Below the pieces are notes generated by a model. That model had not been told where the DNA came from. It did no database searches and saw nothing but the letters and a program-made list of their open reading frames with translations. From Lethocerus indicus (taxonomy: Eukaryota > Arthropoda > Insecta > Hemiptera > Belostomatidae), in the NCBI GenBank assembly GCA_019843655.1, contig JACDQD010000103.1, forward strand, positions 248,001 to 312,000: a DNA stretch of 64,000 nucleotides. The letters are read 5' to 3'. Shown in pieces: positions 12,729 through 25,089 of the stretch; positions within the stretch are counted from its first letter, which is position 1, and each line of letters begins with the position of its first letter. Position numbers and translations under genes: made by a program.

Positions 12729-14165
12729 CAATAATAATAATAATGTCAGCAAATCGGAGATAGAAAAATGGATTACGAAACTTATTGAAGGGAGGAAATC
12801 GTAAATAAATGAGAGGAGAACTATTACCGTCAAACATTTAAAAAAGGGTAACAAGGTGAAGGGTAAAGCGTAATTGCAATTATACGTGTTTGCCTTAAAG
12901 GTAAACTGCAACAACTGTTGACCTAGACCTGTATTTCCTTCAGACTTCTACTATAGAAGGGAAGACCTCGTGCTCGATTCAAAGATAAATGTCCATCCCG
13001 AATGAATAGTGGGGTGTTAACGTGTTATTCATTAGGGGCTGAAACCTCAATTTTCCGCCGAAACCTAACAGCGGACCGAATAATTTCAATCGCATAATGC
13101 TCGTGAAAATAGACATTTCAAACCGAAAAAGTGACGGAAATTCGGATGAGAAGAGAGATTTAAGATAGCACGGAGACGTCTGTTTGGGCGCTAGGTGTCT
13201 ATTTTTTCGTTTATTTAATCATATCCCAGAGATTGAACTTCAAGTCCGGGAATTGAGGAAATAAGTCCCAATTCAATAGTCAGCCGGTTGACTCTATTTT
13301 AACCAAGTCCCCCTGCCCGTACTTAGCGTATAAATAACGTTATCAGATAAGGGGAGGGAGGAGGGGAGGGAGGAGGGGGTGGAGTTTATTATGAAGGCAG
13401 CGATAACGCCGGTCGGATAATTTCCGTTTTATTCTGCCGATAACTTATCATTTGGTGCCGTCGGTCACTGTTTGATTTGGCTTCTCGCCGTCCGTCAGTA
13501 GCGCCGCGTCCGTCAGACCAGTGCGTACAGGATGCTTCGCGGGCGATTTGGACGCGGGGAGAGGCGGGAATGGAATTTAAGTAACCGACTGTCCTGGGGT
13601 GTTAAGGATGGGTAGGAAGGACTTTCGACTGGAATCTCTGGATGTTTGGACATTGTCAGTTTCGATGTCCTTTTCAAAGGAGGTCTGACAACAGACGAAA
13701 TTTACGATTTAGATCTGTTATTTCGGTGAAAATATCAACAGGATGTTGACAGTTTTCTGAGAGTCAATTGGCGGAACGCGTCCGGACGGTCCCAGTTTCT
13801 GTGAATTTCATAGAATCGAATTCAGTCTCAATTACGTAGACTTTCTCTCTGAGCCGCGCGTCAGGCTTCTCGCACACAGTCAGTAGAACATTAAACGGCG
13901 AATGTCGGTAGCCTAAACGGATGGGGGCCGATGACCATATAAGCAGGCGCCGTGCTCCAAATTCCTTTCGGAGGTCAATGACCCCGCCAGTTACGCCTCG
14001 ATCGTCCCAACTTCCGAAACAATTGAAATATCTGAAAATTGATCGCGTTTACTCGACCAGACCTGTTTCCGTTTAATAGATTACTGGTGTAATTAAACGA
14101 AAAGACGGTCAACGCGAGTTTAAAATATTGGTAAACAAGCGGACCAGTTAAATACGATATTATTT
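12729..14165. other. Unique DNA without a recognised gene; G-rich tract and GATA-type motifs
   Basis: No conserved coding segment was found in any frame. 13,351-13,383 is a G-rich run (GGGGAGGGAGGAGGGGAGGG and onward) with quadruplex potential. WGATAR motifs cluster close by: TTATCAGATAAGG (13,340), GCGATAACG and CCGATAACTTATCA (13,400-13,455). Confidence 0.4.
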
Positions 14166-14169
14166 AATA

Positions 14170-14962
14170 GTACCTGTTTTGTGGTGTTTCTGTCTCCTCT
14201 CTCGCCGACGGTGGTTCGGTCTTTCGCCAGACCGGTTGCTCGGCCGCTCGCCGTCTTCAGTAGCGGTGTCGGTCACTGTCGTCATCCCGACTGCGCTGTG
14301 CCACTTGTACTTCGGCCGTTTGTCAAATTTGGCGAGCGGACGAAACCGGTCTGGCGAAAGACCGAACCACCGGCGGCGAAACCGGTCTGGCGAAGACCGG
14401 CAACAGGCCAGCACAGAAACACCGTAAACACCGGTACCTTAAGGACGATTCCTTCTAAGGACGATTCCACTGTTTTTTTTTAGATTAGCCTAGTTGGCTA
14501 CGGTCACTCTCGCCAGACCGGTTGCTTGCCGACCGGTCGCCGTGCTTCAGTAGCGGTGTCGGTCACTGTCGTCATCCTGACTGCGCTGTGCCACTTGTAC
14601 TTCATTCCGGTCCGTGTCCGTTTGTCAGAGTTTGGCGAGCGGACGAAACCGGTCTGGCGAAAGACCGAACCACCGGCAGCGAGAGAGAGAGGAGTCAGCT
14701 ACTGATTCAATTCCATTCCTTAGATTAGCACCACAAGTTGTACTGTTTTTTTTTTTTTACTCTAGACGGTCTTTCGCCAGACCGGTTGCTCGGCCGCTCG
14801 CCGTCTTCAGTAGCGGTGTCGGTCACTGTCGGCACTTTGACGTTTTTCCGGGCGTCTTCCCCACTGCACTGTGTCACTGTGTAGCAGTGACACCGCTACT
14901 GAAGACAGCCGAGCGGTCCGTCGCAGGCGAGAGGAGACAGAAACACCACGAAACAGGCAGTT
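14170..14962. repeat. Cluster of three foldback copies
   Basis: Copies lie at about 14,170-14,440, 14,502-14,696 and 14,767-14,962. Each has a left arm with CCAGACCGGTTGCT and CGCCGTCTTCAGTAGCGG, and a right arm with GGTCTGGCGAAAGACC or GCTACTGAAGACAGC. The first two share a spacer (CGTCATCC/TGACTGCGCTGTGCCAC), so one is a local duplicate of the other. Only the first keeps the left terminus (TACCTGTTTTGTGG). Confidence 0.8.
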
Positions 14963-15242
14963 AAGAAGACAGTGAATTTAATGTCTGAAATCATCAATAT
15001 TTAAAATCGTATCTGAGTTCAATTATTATTACGATAGACCGGTTTTCACTTGTGGAATTCTATCGGCCGTACACTGCGTGTTACGAGTGCCGAATAAGCA
15101 TTCCGCCTTCGGTGTCGTTTTACTCTGTTGGCAAAAGTCAAAACGAAAACGCACAGAAAATAAAGAAAAAAGAAAAAATACAGTAGCCAACTTGGCGCTA
15201 ATCTGAGGAATAGAATTGTCCTTGAGGAGTACCGCCGGTTTG

Positions 15243-15440
15243 CCCTTTCGCTAGACCGGTTTCGCCCTTGACAAACGGGTCAAACAGTAGCAGTACAAGT
15301 GGGGCAGTCGCAGACTGCAGTGAGGATGAGGACGGTGACCGGCGCAGCGCTACTGAAGACGTGGCCGAGCGGCCGGAAAAACCGGTCTGGCGAAAGACCG
15401 AAACCGCCGGCGGCGAGAGGAGTGACAGAAAACGACGGTA
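15243..15440. repeat. Foldback element, both arms, rearranged
   Basis: It has TTTCGCTAGACCGGTTTCG on the left, then GCGCTACTGAAGACG, GGTCTGGCGAAAGACC and CGGCGAGAGGAG on the right. Outer ends are missing. Confidence 0.7.
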
Positions 15441-15990
15441 CCGAATCGCTTCTGAAATAAATTAAATAAAATATCGGCTCGTACAGTCGATAGGCGTAAT
15501 GACTTTCGTCGGACTGCAATTACGTTCAATGGGACGAACGGAAGCCCCGAGACTGTCTATAATAGGGCTTTTAAGACCGGTTTTCGCCCGAATTATAGAT
15601 TTTAACGGAGCGCCTACTACCTGTTTTCAATCCCACAAATTCAGAAGAGAGATACGGACGTTTCGCCCCCAACCCCCCACCACCCCCAGGAGAAACACAA
15701 ATGATAGAAACACAAATTGAATGGAGGAATCCGATAGTTCTATGAATTAAAGATGAAACCGTGTAGAGGGCCGGGGTTACCGGACGAGAAACGGCTACGT
15801 GGAACCGGTTTCATTTACATCCTTCGTTTCTGGAGGCGGCGTTAACGCCCCAACCCAGATGCCGCTGTTCACGATTTGATTCTTCAATAGAATTCGACTT
15901 AATGAAATCAAATTTAAGGTAATCGATCGATAAGCCATTGATCGGTAAACCGAGGGAGCGTTCGGGGGGAAGATGCTACTGAGGGACTGA
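15441..15990. other. Unique DNA, nothing recognised
   Basis: No family-level coding similarity, splice-bounded exon or repeat was recognised on either strand. Confidence 0.4.
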
Positions 15991-17050
15991 GGGATTATAG
16001 AATCAATAATATTGGTCATTTCAACAATCTTGGATAACATCAATAATATTGGATAACTCATTAATGTGGAGAAATATTCGATAACTACACTAACTGATTG
16101 ATAACTGAAGTAATATTCTAAAACATTCGGATAACTGAAAAATAGAGAATATTCCAATGTAACTTCGATACAAAAGTCAATTAGACGATTCTAAAATCCT
16201 TTAGTACGTAATAAAAACATTGGTCAATATCAATTCATATAATTTGTCATTTTTCTGGATAGGATAACAATGGAGAATCATTCATTCAACTACACTAACA
16301 GTGGATAACTGAAGTAATATTCTAAAAATTGGATATTGGATATTGAATAGAATATTGATAACATCAATGATTTGTCCTATAACTTGGATAACCCAAATGG
16401 ATAATTATAACACAATGGAGATCAAAAATAACAGTGATACATCAAGTACTATTTGTTATATTCCATCATATATATGATCGAATACATAACTCACACTATT
16501 TCATTATCAAAATGTCATCTCTGGTAACTAAGAATAATAATATTGATGACTCACTGTTGATTACATCAAAAATGATCACATTTCAACACATCTTGGAAGG
16601 TATGGATGACTTCATCTCACACTTATTCCAAGAAATTGGTTAATACATTCGATTCAATTTTGGTTTTCAACAATATAAACTAACTACAAACATTGATAAC
16701 TATACGATAACTTAATAACTACACTGAACAGTAATTCCAAAATTATCTGTAACATTCGGTATCGAATGTTATAATATAATCTTTGGATTTCTTCTATATA
16801 TTATAAAAATTCTATTTGGTAATTCTCATATAATATTCGTGACTCAATGGAGAATATCGACAGTCAAATTCCGTAATGTTGGTTATACTTAACAATATTT
16901 TACTTCAATAATAAAACGATAAAACATCGGTAATCAACTATTGAATTATTCATCAATAACATTCGATATTTATCAAGCTTATTCAACTCAGTTCTAACCA
17001 GTGAATAATAACATTCGGTAACAAGAATTTGGTTAGTATGGTTTTTAAGT
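15990..17050. repeat. AT-rich minisatellite-like block
   Basis: Loose repetition of ATAATATTGGATAAC, GATAACTACACTAAC, TGATAACTGAAGTAATATTC and similar strings occurs over about 1 kb, with irregular spacing. The composition is far more AT-rich than its neighbours. It lies inside the right half of the large inverted repeat. The open frames here are low-complexity I/N/S/Y-rich translations and are not taken as genes. Confidence 0.65.
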
Positions 17051-17495
17051 ATTGCTTTTACTTTCCTTCCATAAAATGGTTAACGTTTTATCAAACGCCT
17101 CGAGTATTCCATTAATTTCGTTTCAATGGAATTTTAAATTTCAGGCGTTTTGAAACATTAATACGGATTGTTGTCTGCACGAAATAGTTCAAATTTCAAA
17201 ATGATATATATATGGTCTTACATTCGTTCTGAAGATTTTTTATAAACAAACCGCCTTCGTTTCGATATAATAATTTAAGATAAGAAATAATGTTTAAACG
17301 TTAAGATTTATGCGCAATAGACCGGTGTCGGATGAGGCTGATAATGAATGGATGGATTGATGACCGGCCGAAGAAGACGTCATGGGATCGAGAGGAGGTT
17401 GATGAAAGATTGAGATGGGGGAGGAAGTCTGGGGTGAGGATATGCGGGCATGAAGAAGATTGGGTTGGTGGATGCAGATGGTTTTAAGATGGCAG

Positions 17496-17542
<47 letters not shown>

Positions 17543-17667
17543 TAGAGGATAGGGGTTTAGGGTTGGGTTTTTTTCCCCGCCCGTTCAATGTACTACACCA
17601 GACGAATTTATGACACACGTGCCGAAGGCGTTGAATATAATATATTATAAGGAGGAGAAGAAATATA
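17051..17667. other. Unique DNA with a long (TA)n microsatellite
   Basis: A TA dinucleotide run occupies about 17,501-17,540. The preceding ~170 bp is purine-rich (GGGGGAGGAAGTCTGGGGTG). No coding family was recognised. Confidence 0.5.
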
Positions 17668-18700
17668 ATATATTAGGTGTGCCCAAAAATATCCACAAAG
17701 ACCGTATTTTCGGGCCTAAACCCTTATTGATACGATTTGTTTCAAATTTCAGCATTTTTAAATTCAGCTGAACTAAAAACCGCATGGGCCGATTTTGGCC
17801 GATTTTGCGCCTAGAAAACATTTTGGTGCATTTATTTGCGCCGATTTAAACCACATTTTGGGCCGTGCCTAAAACCACATTTTGCTCTTAGACTAAATCT
17901 CTGAATCATGAGGGCCGATTTTGCGCCTAAAACTATGGGCGAAAACCGCCTATTTGCGCCTAAAAACTGATGAATTTTCGGGACAATTTTGCGCCTAAAA
18001 ACCACATTTTTGCTCTTATGTAACCGCATGGGCCGATTAAGTGAGATTTTTGGACTAATTTTGCGCCTATTTTGCCTAAACCGCATTTTATGCATTTTGA
18101 TTGCGCCTAAAACTGCACATTTTGTGACTCCGCCTTAATTAACGCATTTTTGGGCCGATTAACCCTAATAACTGCAATTTTGCGCTAAATACTCTTTGCT
18201 CTTAATTAACCGCATTTTGGGCCGAGGGCCGATTTAACACTCAATAACTTCAATTTTCGGGACAATTTTGGGCCGATTTTGCCGAATTTTCGGGACAATT
18301 TTGGTACCGCATTTTGGTGCCTAAATACCACATTTTGCAATTAACCGCATTGAGCCTAAAACCACTTATTTTGCTCTTAATTAGGACCGCATTTTTGGGC
18401 CGATTTTGCAGACCTAAAACTTCTCTTAATTAACCGCATTTTTGGGCCGATTTGAGACTAAAATCCTCATATTTTGGCCTAAAAGCATTTTTGGGTCGAT
18501 TTTGCGCCTAAAACTGCATTTTGTGCCTAAAACCGCCTATTTGAGCCGATTTAGCAAGTTCAATAATTTTCCGATAATTCGCGAATAAATACCGCATTTA
18601 CGGGCAAAAACTGCATTTACGGGCCGATTTTGCTCTTAAAAACCGCATTCTTGGGCCGTTTTTACGCCTAAAAACCGAATTTTTGTGCTTAAAAAACAGC
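17668..18700 (-). repeat. 33-35 bp satellite array in reversed orientation, with a mariner-like end at its left border
   Basis: Units read AACCGCATTTTTGGGCCGAT and TTTTGCGCCTAAAACC, the reverse complement of the left array. The left border at 17,668 is TTAGGTGTGCCCAAAAATAT, which resembles the mariner-type terminus seen at 417 and in the MITEs. The array and the adjoining arm to 19,275 may therefore have been a discrete 1.6-kb element. Confidence 0.8.
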
Positions 18701-19275
18701 ATTTTCAGCCCGAATCGATTTTGTGTTTAAAGCGGCCGAAATTGCGGTATTTCGACGCATAATCGGTTTATAGAAAAATACCGCCTGAAAATGCGGTTCC
18801 TAAGACCAAAATACGCCCGTTTCAATACCGTTTTAAGCCCAAAAATGCAGTTTTTAGACACTAAATTGTCCCGAAAAATTGAAATCGTATCAAATTTGGC
18901 AGAAACATCAGACCTTCCCATCCCCGATAAGCTACTTAGGGCCGACGACCGATCGAAGACCTGAAGGGCAAATATTGGTATTTTACGTATACCTTTAGGG
19001 GGGGGGGTGGGGGGCTTACAGCTCCCTTTCGGTGTCAAATAGAATTGGCTTTTCTTAAATGTGTTCGGTTTTTATGGCTCAAATCGAGCAATAATATATT
19101 CCAAGTCTCAGAAAAATCGGAGGGGGAATCGTAAATTTGCCGGAAAAGTGGCAGTTTGAGAGTTGTGTCGATAATATCGGTGAATATACAGTAAATTAAT
19201 AATTGAAGTTTCGTTTTTAGCAAAATAAAATGAATTCCAAAATTCAAAATGTCGATTACTTTTGGCTACCCCTAA
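18650..19275 (-). repeat. Right arm of the large inverted repeat (mate at 417-1,140)
   Basis: The reverse complement matches 417-1,140 from TTAGGGGTAGCCAAAAGTAA inward. It includes the poly-G run (about 18,998-19,008; poly-C on the left), GTATTTTACGTATACC, CCATCCCCGATAAGC, CTATTTGACACC-type and GGGACAATTTAG-type blocks, and the CAGCCCGAATCGATTTTGTG segment. Both termini share the TAGCC variant where solo MITEs read TACCC, which supports common origin of the two ends. Confidence 0.85.
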
Positions 19276-19584
19276 TTAACAAGTAGATAGGCCCTATTTA
19301 GGGGGTAATATCCGAAACAGTTTAATCATCGTTCAGCGCGATTCACCCTCACTACTGAGGGTGGACTAATATTATCCTCAAACAGTTGGGGAGCATAGAA
19401 ATTGCGTTTGGGGCCCAAAACAAGACTGTATTCGGCGTAAATTCAGTGTTTCCCGCTGTAATTTTAGCGAATGTAAACTCCGTGCCGATATTACCACAAT
19501 TGAAAAGGTGGAAAAAACACCCCCCACCCCCGGAAAACACGTAATATCCGTCGTATCGAACCGAATATTGCACCGAAGTTCAAC

Positions 19585-19870
19585 GCACCTGTTTTGCGGT
19601 CCGCGAGGGGTTGGCCGTAGGTTCTGAGTCTGGCGCCAGACCGGTTTCGGCGTTCGCCATCTTCAGTAGTCTTATTGTCTATTGTCTAATCCCAACGGAC
19701 AACCCCCCCAAAGTACGACAGGACACTGGCCACAGTGAGGTGGATGATGCCCCGAAAACATCCAAGTGACTAACACCGCTACTGAAGAAGATGGCGAGCG
19801 GCGAAACCCCGGTCTGGCGAAAGACCAACCGACCGGCGAGAGGGAGCAAGAAACACGACGAAACTACAGT
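19585..19870. repeat. Foldback element, both arms
   Basis: The left terminus CACCTGTTTTGCGGTCCGCG is followed by GCGAGGGGTTGG and CCATCTTCAGTAG. The right arm has ACTGAAGAAGATGGCGAGCG, GGTCTGGCGAAAGACC and GGCGAGAGGGAG. The right terminus is lost. Confidence 0.75.
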
Positions 19871-20370
19871 GATTTCTGTGCCAATCTTCTGTCCAAGAGT
19901 AGTCACGTTGAGTAGCGCACTTGATTTTCAACAGGAAGTTCTTCTCAGAGTAAAAGTGACAGGAAGACTTTTCTGTCAAAAAAAAGTGGAGGATTTGTGA
20001 TTATAATTTCCGATTCCGCAGAACGCGAAACACAAGCGTTTAGCAGCGGAGTCCATTCATGTTGTTACACCTGATTTATGCCCCCCGGCCGGTGATAAAT
20101 GGAGTGGGGCACAACTGCCACTCGTCCATAATTAATTGACCGGATAATTACGCCGGTTTCGGAGGTTGTAAACCATAACACCCCGACCCCCCTATATACA
20201 CAATCATCCCTCTGTGTCTCATCACAACAGCCTGCGGCCCCTCATCCACGCTCTGCTCGGGGGAGGGGTGTCTTCAGAGTCAATTTTATTCCAACGGAGA
20301 ATCTACTGAACTCAGTTTCATTACGACGATAAAAACAATTCGGCGACGAATAGATAAAAAATAGTTCAAC

Positions 20371-20630
20371 GTACCTGTTTTGCCCGAGGGGTTTGGAATA
20401 GGGTAGATTTCGTGTCCTCACCTCGCCGTCGGACTGTTTCGGCCGTTCGCCGTCTTCAGTAGCGGTTTCAGAGTCACTATTGGGGCTCTCTGAATGTTTA
20501 AGGCATCCTCACTGCACTGTCACTCTGTCACTTGTACTGCGTTGGCTGACACCGCTACTGAAGGAAGGTGGCGAGCGGCCGAAACCGGTCCGGCGAAAGA
20601 CAGAACCGGCAGCGAGACGAAATCTACGGT
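20371..20630. repeat. Foldback element, both arms
   Basis: The left end GTACCTGTTTTGCCCGAGGG leads to CGCCGTCTTCAGTAGCGG. The right arm has CGCTACTGAAGGAAGGTGGC and GCGAAAGACAGAACCGG, and stops at AATCTACGGT without the outer terminus. Confidence 0.75.
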
Positions 20631-20639
20631 AAATAAAAT

Positions 20640-21535
20640 ATGCCTAACATAAGAGCGAAATCTGAACTCACTGAAGCGTCGAATTATATTTTTATAATCC
20701 AATTTACTCAATTTATATCGGGCCCTTAATATTGGCAAATAAATAAAACTGTGACGCTTTTTTTTTTATATTTAAAGTTTTCAACTATTTTTTCTAGCAT
20801 ATTCAAAGAATGAATACTGAATATGCAGTTCGGAATAACATAGTAATTTTCACTTTTCGACTATTTCTAAGGCGATAATTGTCCCATTTTCACGCGTTTT
20901 CACGTGTTATATGCGGCAAAAAAATACTTAAATTGTAGTGTACAGATATAAGAAAATGTAATGGGAATGTATCGATGAAATGCGATAACATTTAACGAAG
21001 GGTCGGGAAGATTCACAGCAATATTTTGTGCTTCGAAATCAAAACTGGCATGAGGGTGATTGAACTTCCTCGGACAAATATGCCCTCCAGGTTGGCTGGC
21101 TAGGATTTATTTAGGAAAAGAAGAAAAAGGAAGGAAGGAAGGAAGAACTGGATTTGCCAAATGAACGAAATCAATTGCAGTAGAGTATATTCGGGAACAG
21201 GGTTATTCTGGTATTCCTCCCTGTTCCCTCGCTAGCACATATAACAGTTTGTACTGTTATGAACCCGTACACTCCGGCTAAGGTGATATCGACGTCAGCG
21301 AGACAACCGGTGGAGGGAGAGGAGAGGAGAGGAGAGAGAGAGAGATCGAGAGAGAGAGCCCAAAACCCCGCCCTGAAGAGAGAGAGAGAGGGAAAATAAA
21401 GAGGAGTGATGGTCTACAGATCTGTTTTATTTCTTGTTATTTGAATGGGCAGGAACTAACGGAAGAATTTCGAAACACCGGGACACCGCTAGGGGAATAA
21501 GAGGAGTTATTGGGCACAGCCCTGGAATAGGGGGA
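20640..21535. other. Unique DNA; GA-rich tract
   Basis: 21,310-21,405 is a GAGAGA-type purine tract and 21,128-21,146 is an AAGG-type run. No gene or repeat family was recognised in the rest. Confidence 0.4.
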
Positions 21536-22425
21536 GAATTTAGAATACCCGTGTTGCTAAATACCGTAGATTCCACTTGGCTTTTCGTAATGGGAAAACA
21601 TCAGACGGACAACCGCCAGAGTACTGAAGCGAAAGACCGAACCGGCGAGCGGAGATGGTCATTTGGCCGCGAAAAATATAACCACAGCCGGTGAGGTGAA
21701 CGGTCTGTTTCTACAATAAAGTAATTCACAAGTGCCGGCGAAAGTTATACCGTGGGCAGAAAATCGAAACCAACCTACACCGTGGTTCGGGGAAAATTTG
21801 AGGTTCGGTCTGTTAACTGGCAGTACAGATGGCTGAGAAGCTGGCGGCGGCCGGCCGAAACCTGTCGTCAGCCGGCGCGGTTGAAAAATATCGAGCGGAG
21901 CCTGGGCAAGAGACCTACAATAAACTTTGCCGGATTTAAAAGGCGAAATTTCCCTAGACAATGGTCTGAGGTTGGAATACCGACTCATCATCACCCGTCT
22001 TGAAAAACGTTTTCAGGTTTTTGTGGCGGTCCGAACACTGGAGGGTAACTGACCCGCGAAGATGGGGCGAGCGGCCGAAACCGGTCTAGCGAAAGACCGA
22101 ACCGGCGAGCGGAGACAGAAAACGCGAGATCTACAGTATTCCAACCCCTCGCAGACCACAAAACTAAAGAATTTAAGCCGGGATTTAAAAGGGGAAAATT
22201 TAGAATTTAGAATACCCGTTTTGTGGTCTGCTAGGGGTTGGAATACCGTAGATCATTTTACACCTGTCTTTGGGCCGAAAAAACGCTTTTCAAGGGGGGT
22301 GATTTTGTGGCGAAAAACCGACATCCGCCACGGTACAAGTGACTGACAACGCTACTGAAGATGGGGCGTGCGGCCGAAACCGATCTAGCAAAAGACAGGC
22401 AGAAACGCACGAAATCTACCGAAAA
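21535..22425. repeat. Rearranged cluster of foldback arms
   Basis: Clear arms occur at about 22,050-22,170 (GATGGGGCGAGCGGCC, ACCGGTCTAGCGAAAGACC, CCTCGCAGACCACAAAAC), 22,205-22,255 (ACCCGTTTTGTGGTCTGC, opposite orientation) and 22,325-22,420 (GCTACTGAAGATGGGGCG). A degraded arm lies at 21,590-21,665. The segments AAAGGGGAAAATTTAGAAT and GGAGAATTTAGAATACCCG repeat within the cluster, indicating local duplication. Confidence 0.7.
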
Positions 22426-24066
22426 TCAATTGGCTCAGAACTTTATTCGGCCCCTCGGTCACTTTAGACTTATTTTTTGCCAAATATACAATAGAAGAGT
22501 CCAATTATTAATTGAAATTTAACACTTACATTTTTAAATCTCGAACAGATATACCGGGCAAAGTACAAAACCAAATCTGCATGAATATGAGAGGAAAACT
22601 TCAGTATTTACAACACCGAATATTATACTTTAATAATGGAATAAAAACGTCCGTTTATGACGTTTATTATGTACGCTTTAAGCGACCTTTAAGTCCAAAA
22701 GTGGTCGTATGAATAACTGTTTCCTTTAATTTACAGTTAGCTCCATGCAAGGTCTCTGCTCTCGATCGGCCACAAAACGTCAACTTTAATACATAATATA
22801 TCGAAATATTTCGACCGGAAAAGTGTTTCATTGAAGGCTCGAAGAAAGCCAATACGTTTCGTCTTCCGCCACCTTCAGTAGTATCCTTCGGGCGATATAA
22901 CGTCCAACGGCCAAACGCTGTTGCTTCCTGGAATCCGGGAATTGGCTACGTTTCACGCTGGTATAGCTTCAATAGCTACTATAGCTATTCCCCAGGACTT
23001 AGATTTCAAGTAAGCCCATTAAAAAAGTCTAGATTTGACAGTCTAGAGGTCGTTCAAAATAACAGTTGTTTGGGAGAAATTCAAGATTACAGATCGGTCC
23101 AATTCTACCTGAGGTTACTCGAAGAAACATCAATAGAAACTGATTAGTAAAATATTTTTATGAATTAGGGTTTTTTTAAATAAAAAGAATTAGTTGTAAG
23201 TCCAAAACCGGGAAACTTTCACAACCCTTTATAACTTTCTATAGTACACGTAATAACTGTATATTAGATAGCAATTATCTTTCTGAAAAAATAATTTTGA
23301 AAAAATTAAAAATAGGGTAAATTTCTGTGTTTTCCCCTTAGAAACTTTATTTTTTCATTCAAGTCGATTTCAAAAGTGAATATTTTTGCTCCTATTATTT
23401 AAGATAATGTAATTTTATTTCCAATTTTTTTTTTGTATCGATCTTGTCAGCAATCCATCAGGGACAAGGGTTTTTTTTCACTATTCGAGGTTTCTCCCGC
23501 CGTCAGTAGGCGTTTACGGTTGAGAATAGAGAATGAACGAAAAAAAGTTACCCTATTAATTAGCGTCGTTTTCAAGTCCTCTATTCGGACTTTTGACTTT
23601 TTTTTTAAAGGAATATCCTGTACCGGTGATGCTGCATCAAATACACTGTCTGTCTGTATCTCAGTCTAGATAAAATAGATGAACTAGACCGGTTTTTTTT
23701 CGGCCTATTCGTGTAATATTACCGTATATATATATATATATATATATATACCGATCGAGCAACCTGTCAGCACTGTCCCGCCGAGGGGGCTACGCGTCAA
23801 TTCATCAACTCAATTCATCAATTCTCACCTCTGGAGAGGGCAAAAAGAAAAACACTGTTTGGACTGGAAGGAAACGCGAAGAATATGGAATAGACGACAC
23901 GCCCGGATCGGTTTATTTATCAGGCCGAAACACAGGATTCGGAACGCCAAAACAGGATGAAATTGTTCGGACCGGAGTCCCGTCGTCATCAGTAGCACAA
24001 GTCCGGTAACGGTTGTACGAATAACGGTCTTAAAAGTCCAAATTTTCGACTTCTCTCCTTCCTCAG
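22426..24066. other. Unique, AT-rich DNA with no recognised gene
   Basis: Both strands were read for conserved coding blocks and none was found. A (TA)n microsatellite lies at about 23,726-23,750. A faint foldback core trace (CCACCTTCAGTAGTATCC) is at 22,868-22,885. Confidence 0.4.
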
Positions 24067-24174
24067 TACTCTGTCGCTGTATTGTCCGCTGAAGACATTG
24101 GATTTGAAGAAGATGAAGATTTGAGAAGATTTGAAGAAGATTTGAAGAGAGATCTGACAAGTACATCCCATTAA
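24067..24174 (+). CDS. Possible terminal exon of an unidentified gene (acidic C-terminus)
   Basis: A strong acceptor-like tract (CTTCTCTCCTTCCTCAG, ending at 24,066) precedes a 36-codon open stretch to TAA at 24,172-24,174. The peptide begins YSVAVLSAEDIGFEEDED, then LRRFEEDLKRDLTSTSH, an acidic amphipathic tail. No family was recognised. The purine-rich (GAAGATTTGA)-like internal repetition could equally be a minisatellite that happens to be open. No donor-bounded upstream exon in matching phase was identified, so this is a weak call based on the splice signal and composition only. Confidence 0.2.
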   Translation, partial: YSVAVLSAEDIGFEEDEDLRRFEEDLKRDLTSTSH

Positions 24175-25085
24175 AGGTGCCTCATTTCTATCGTTCGGTT
24201 TGTTAATTAACGGAACGAAAATTGTAAAAAGTTTTACAGACGGGCTGTAAATTTCTGTTTAAAATCCAGGAACGGGATTTACGACCGGTTATCGAAAAGT
24301 GTTCGTAAGGGAAACTTTTGAAATCGGAGGAGCGGATAAATTTCTATATGATTATGGGGACAGATTTTTATTCATTGCACTAAATCGGAAAGGAAAGAGA
24401 GGAGGAGAGAGGAGAGAAGAGCACAGAGGAGAGAGGGAGCGAAAGATAAACAGAGATAAACGGGAGAAAAGGGGGCTGACATTAGTTCGGGCAGAGCACG
24501 TCAAGCGTATTTCCCTACAACAATAATCAATACAGTTAGAGAGAGCGAGCGAAGAGGGAGGGAGAGACCCATGAGAGGCTTTTACTCTCCAGCCGAGAGA
24601 CACACATATCGACAATAGGGTATAAAGCAGAGCTCCGATATATCTAAAGCGTAGCGTTCCTCATTATCGACTAATATATTGAGTTAGTCATATTGCAAAA
24701 ACCGTGGAACTTGTAATTAGAAATCGAATAATCCGAAAATGTTTGTTACCGATTGCAATCAGCCAGCCTTTGTAATTAAGTTTGTCTCCAAGCATTACTG
24801 ACACTTCGAATTTTCTACACTTTACTTGCCCGAACTAAGCTAAAATTAGCTCTTGCCTTAACGGGTCAATGGCTAGTTAATCTGCAAATGGCTGCAAAAG
24901 CCCTAACAGAATTTTTGGTGTCTTACCACATGCATGCCGCTTATTGCCAATTTAAATTACGGCGTAAAGAATATCTATTTTGGCTAAAGAATTATTGCAA
25001 AAATCATAAAGATGGTAAATTGGAGCCCATGGATGCCAAGATGGTGGCCACTCTTGGCATTGATGGCATATTCGGTTTTTTATTT
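24175..25085. other. Unique DNA; GA-rich tract, no recognised gene
   Basis: 24,385-24,455 and 24,535-24,570 are GAGAGG-type purine tracts. Nothing else was recognised. Confidence 0.4.
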
Positions 25086-25089
25086 TGGG

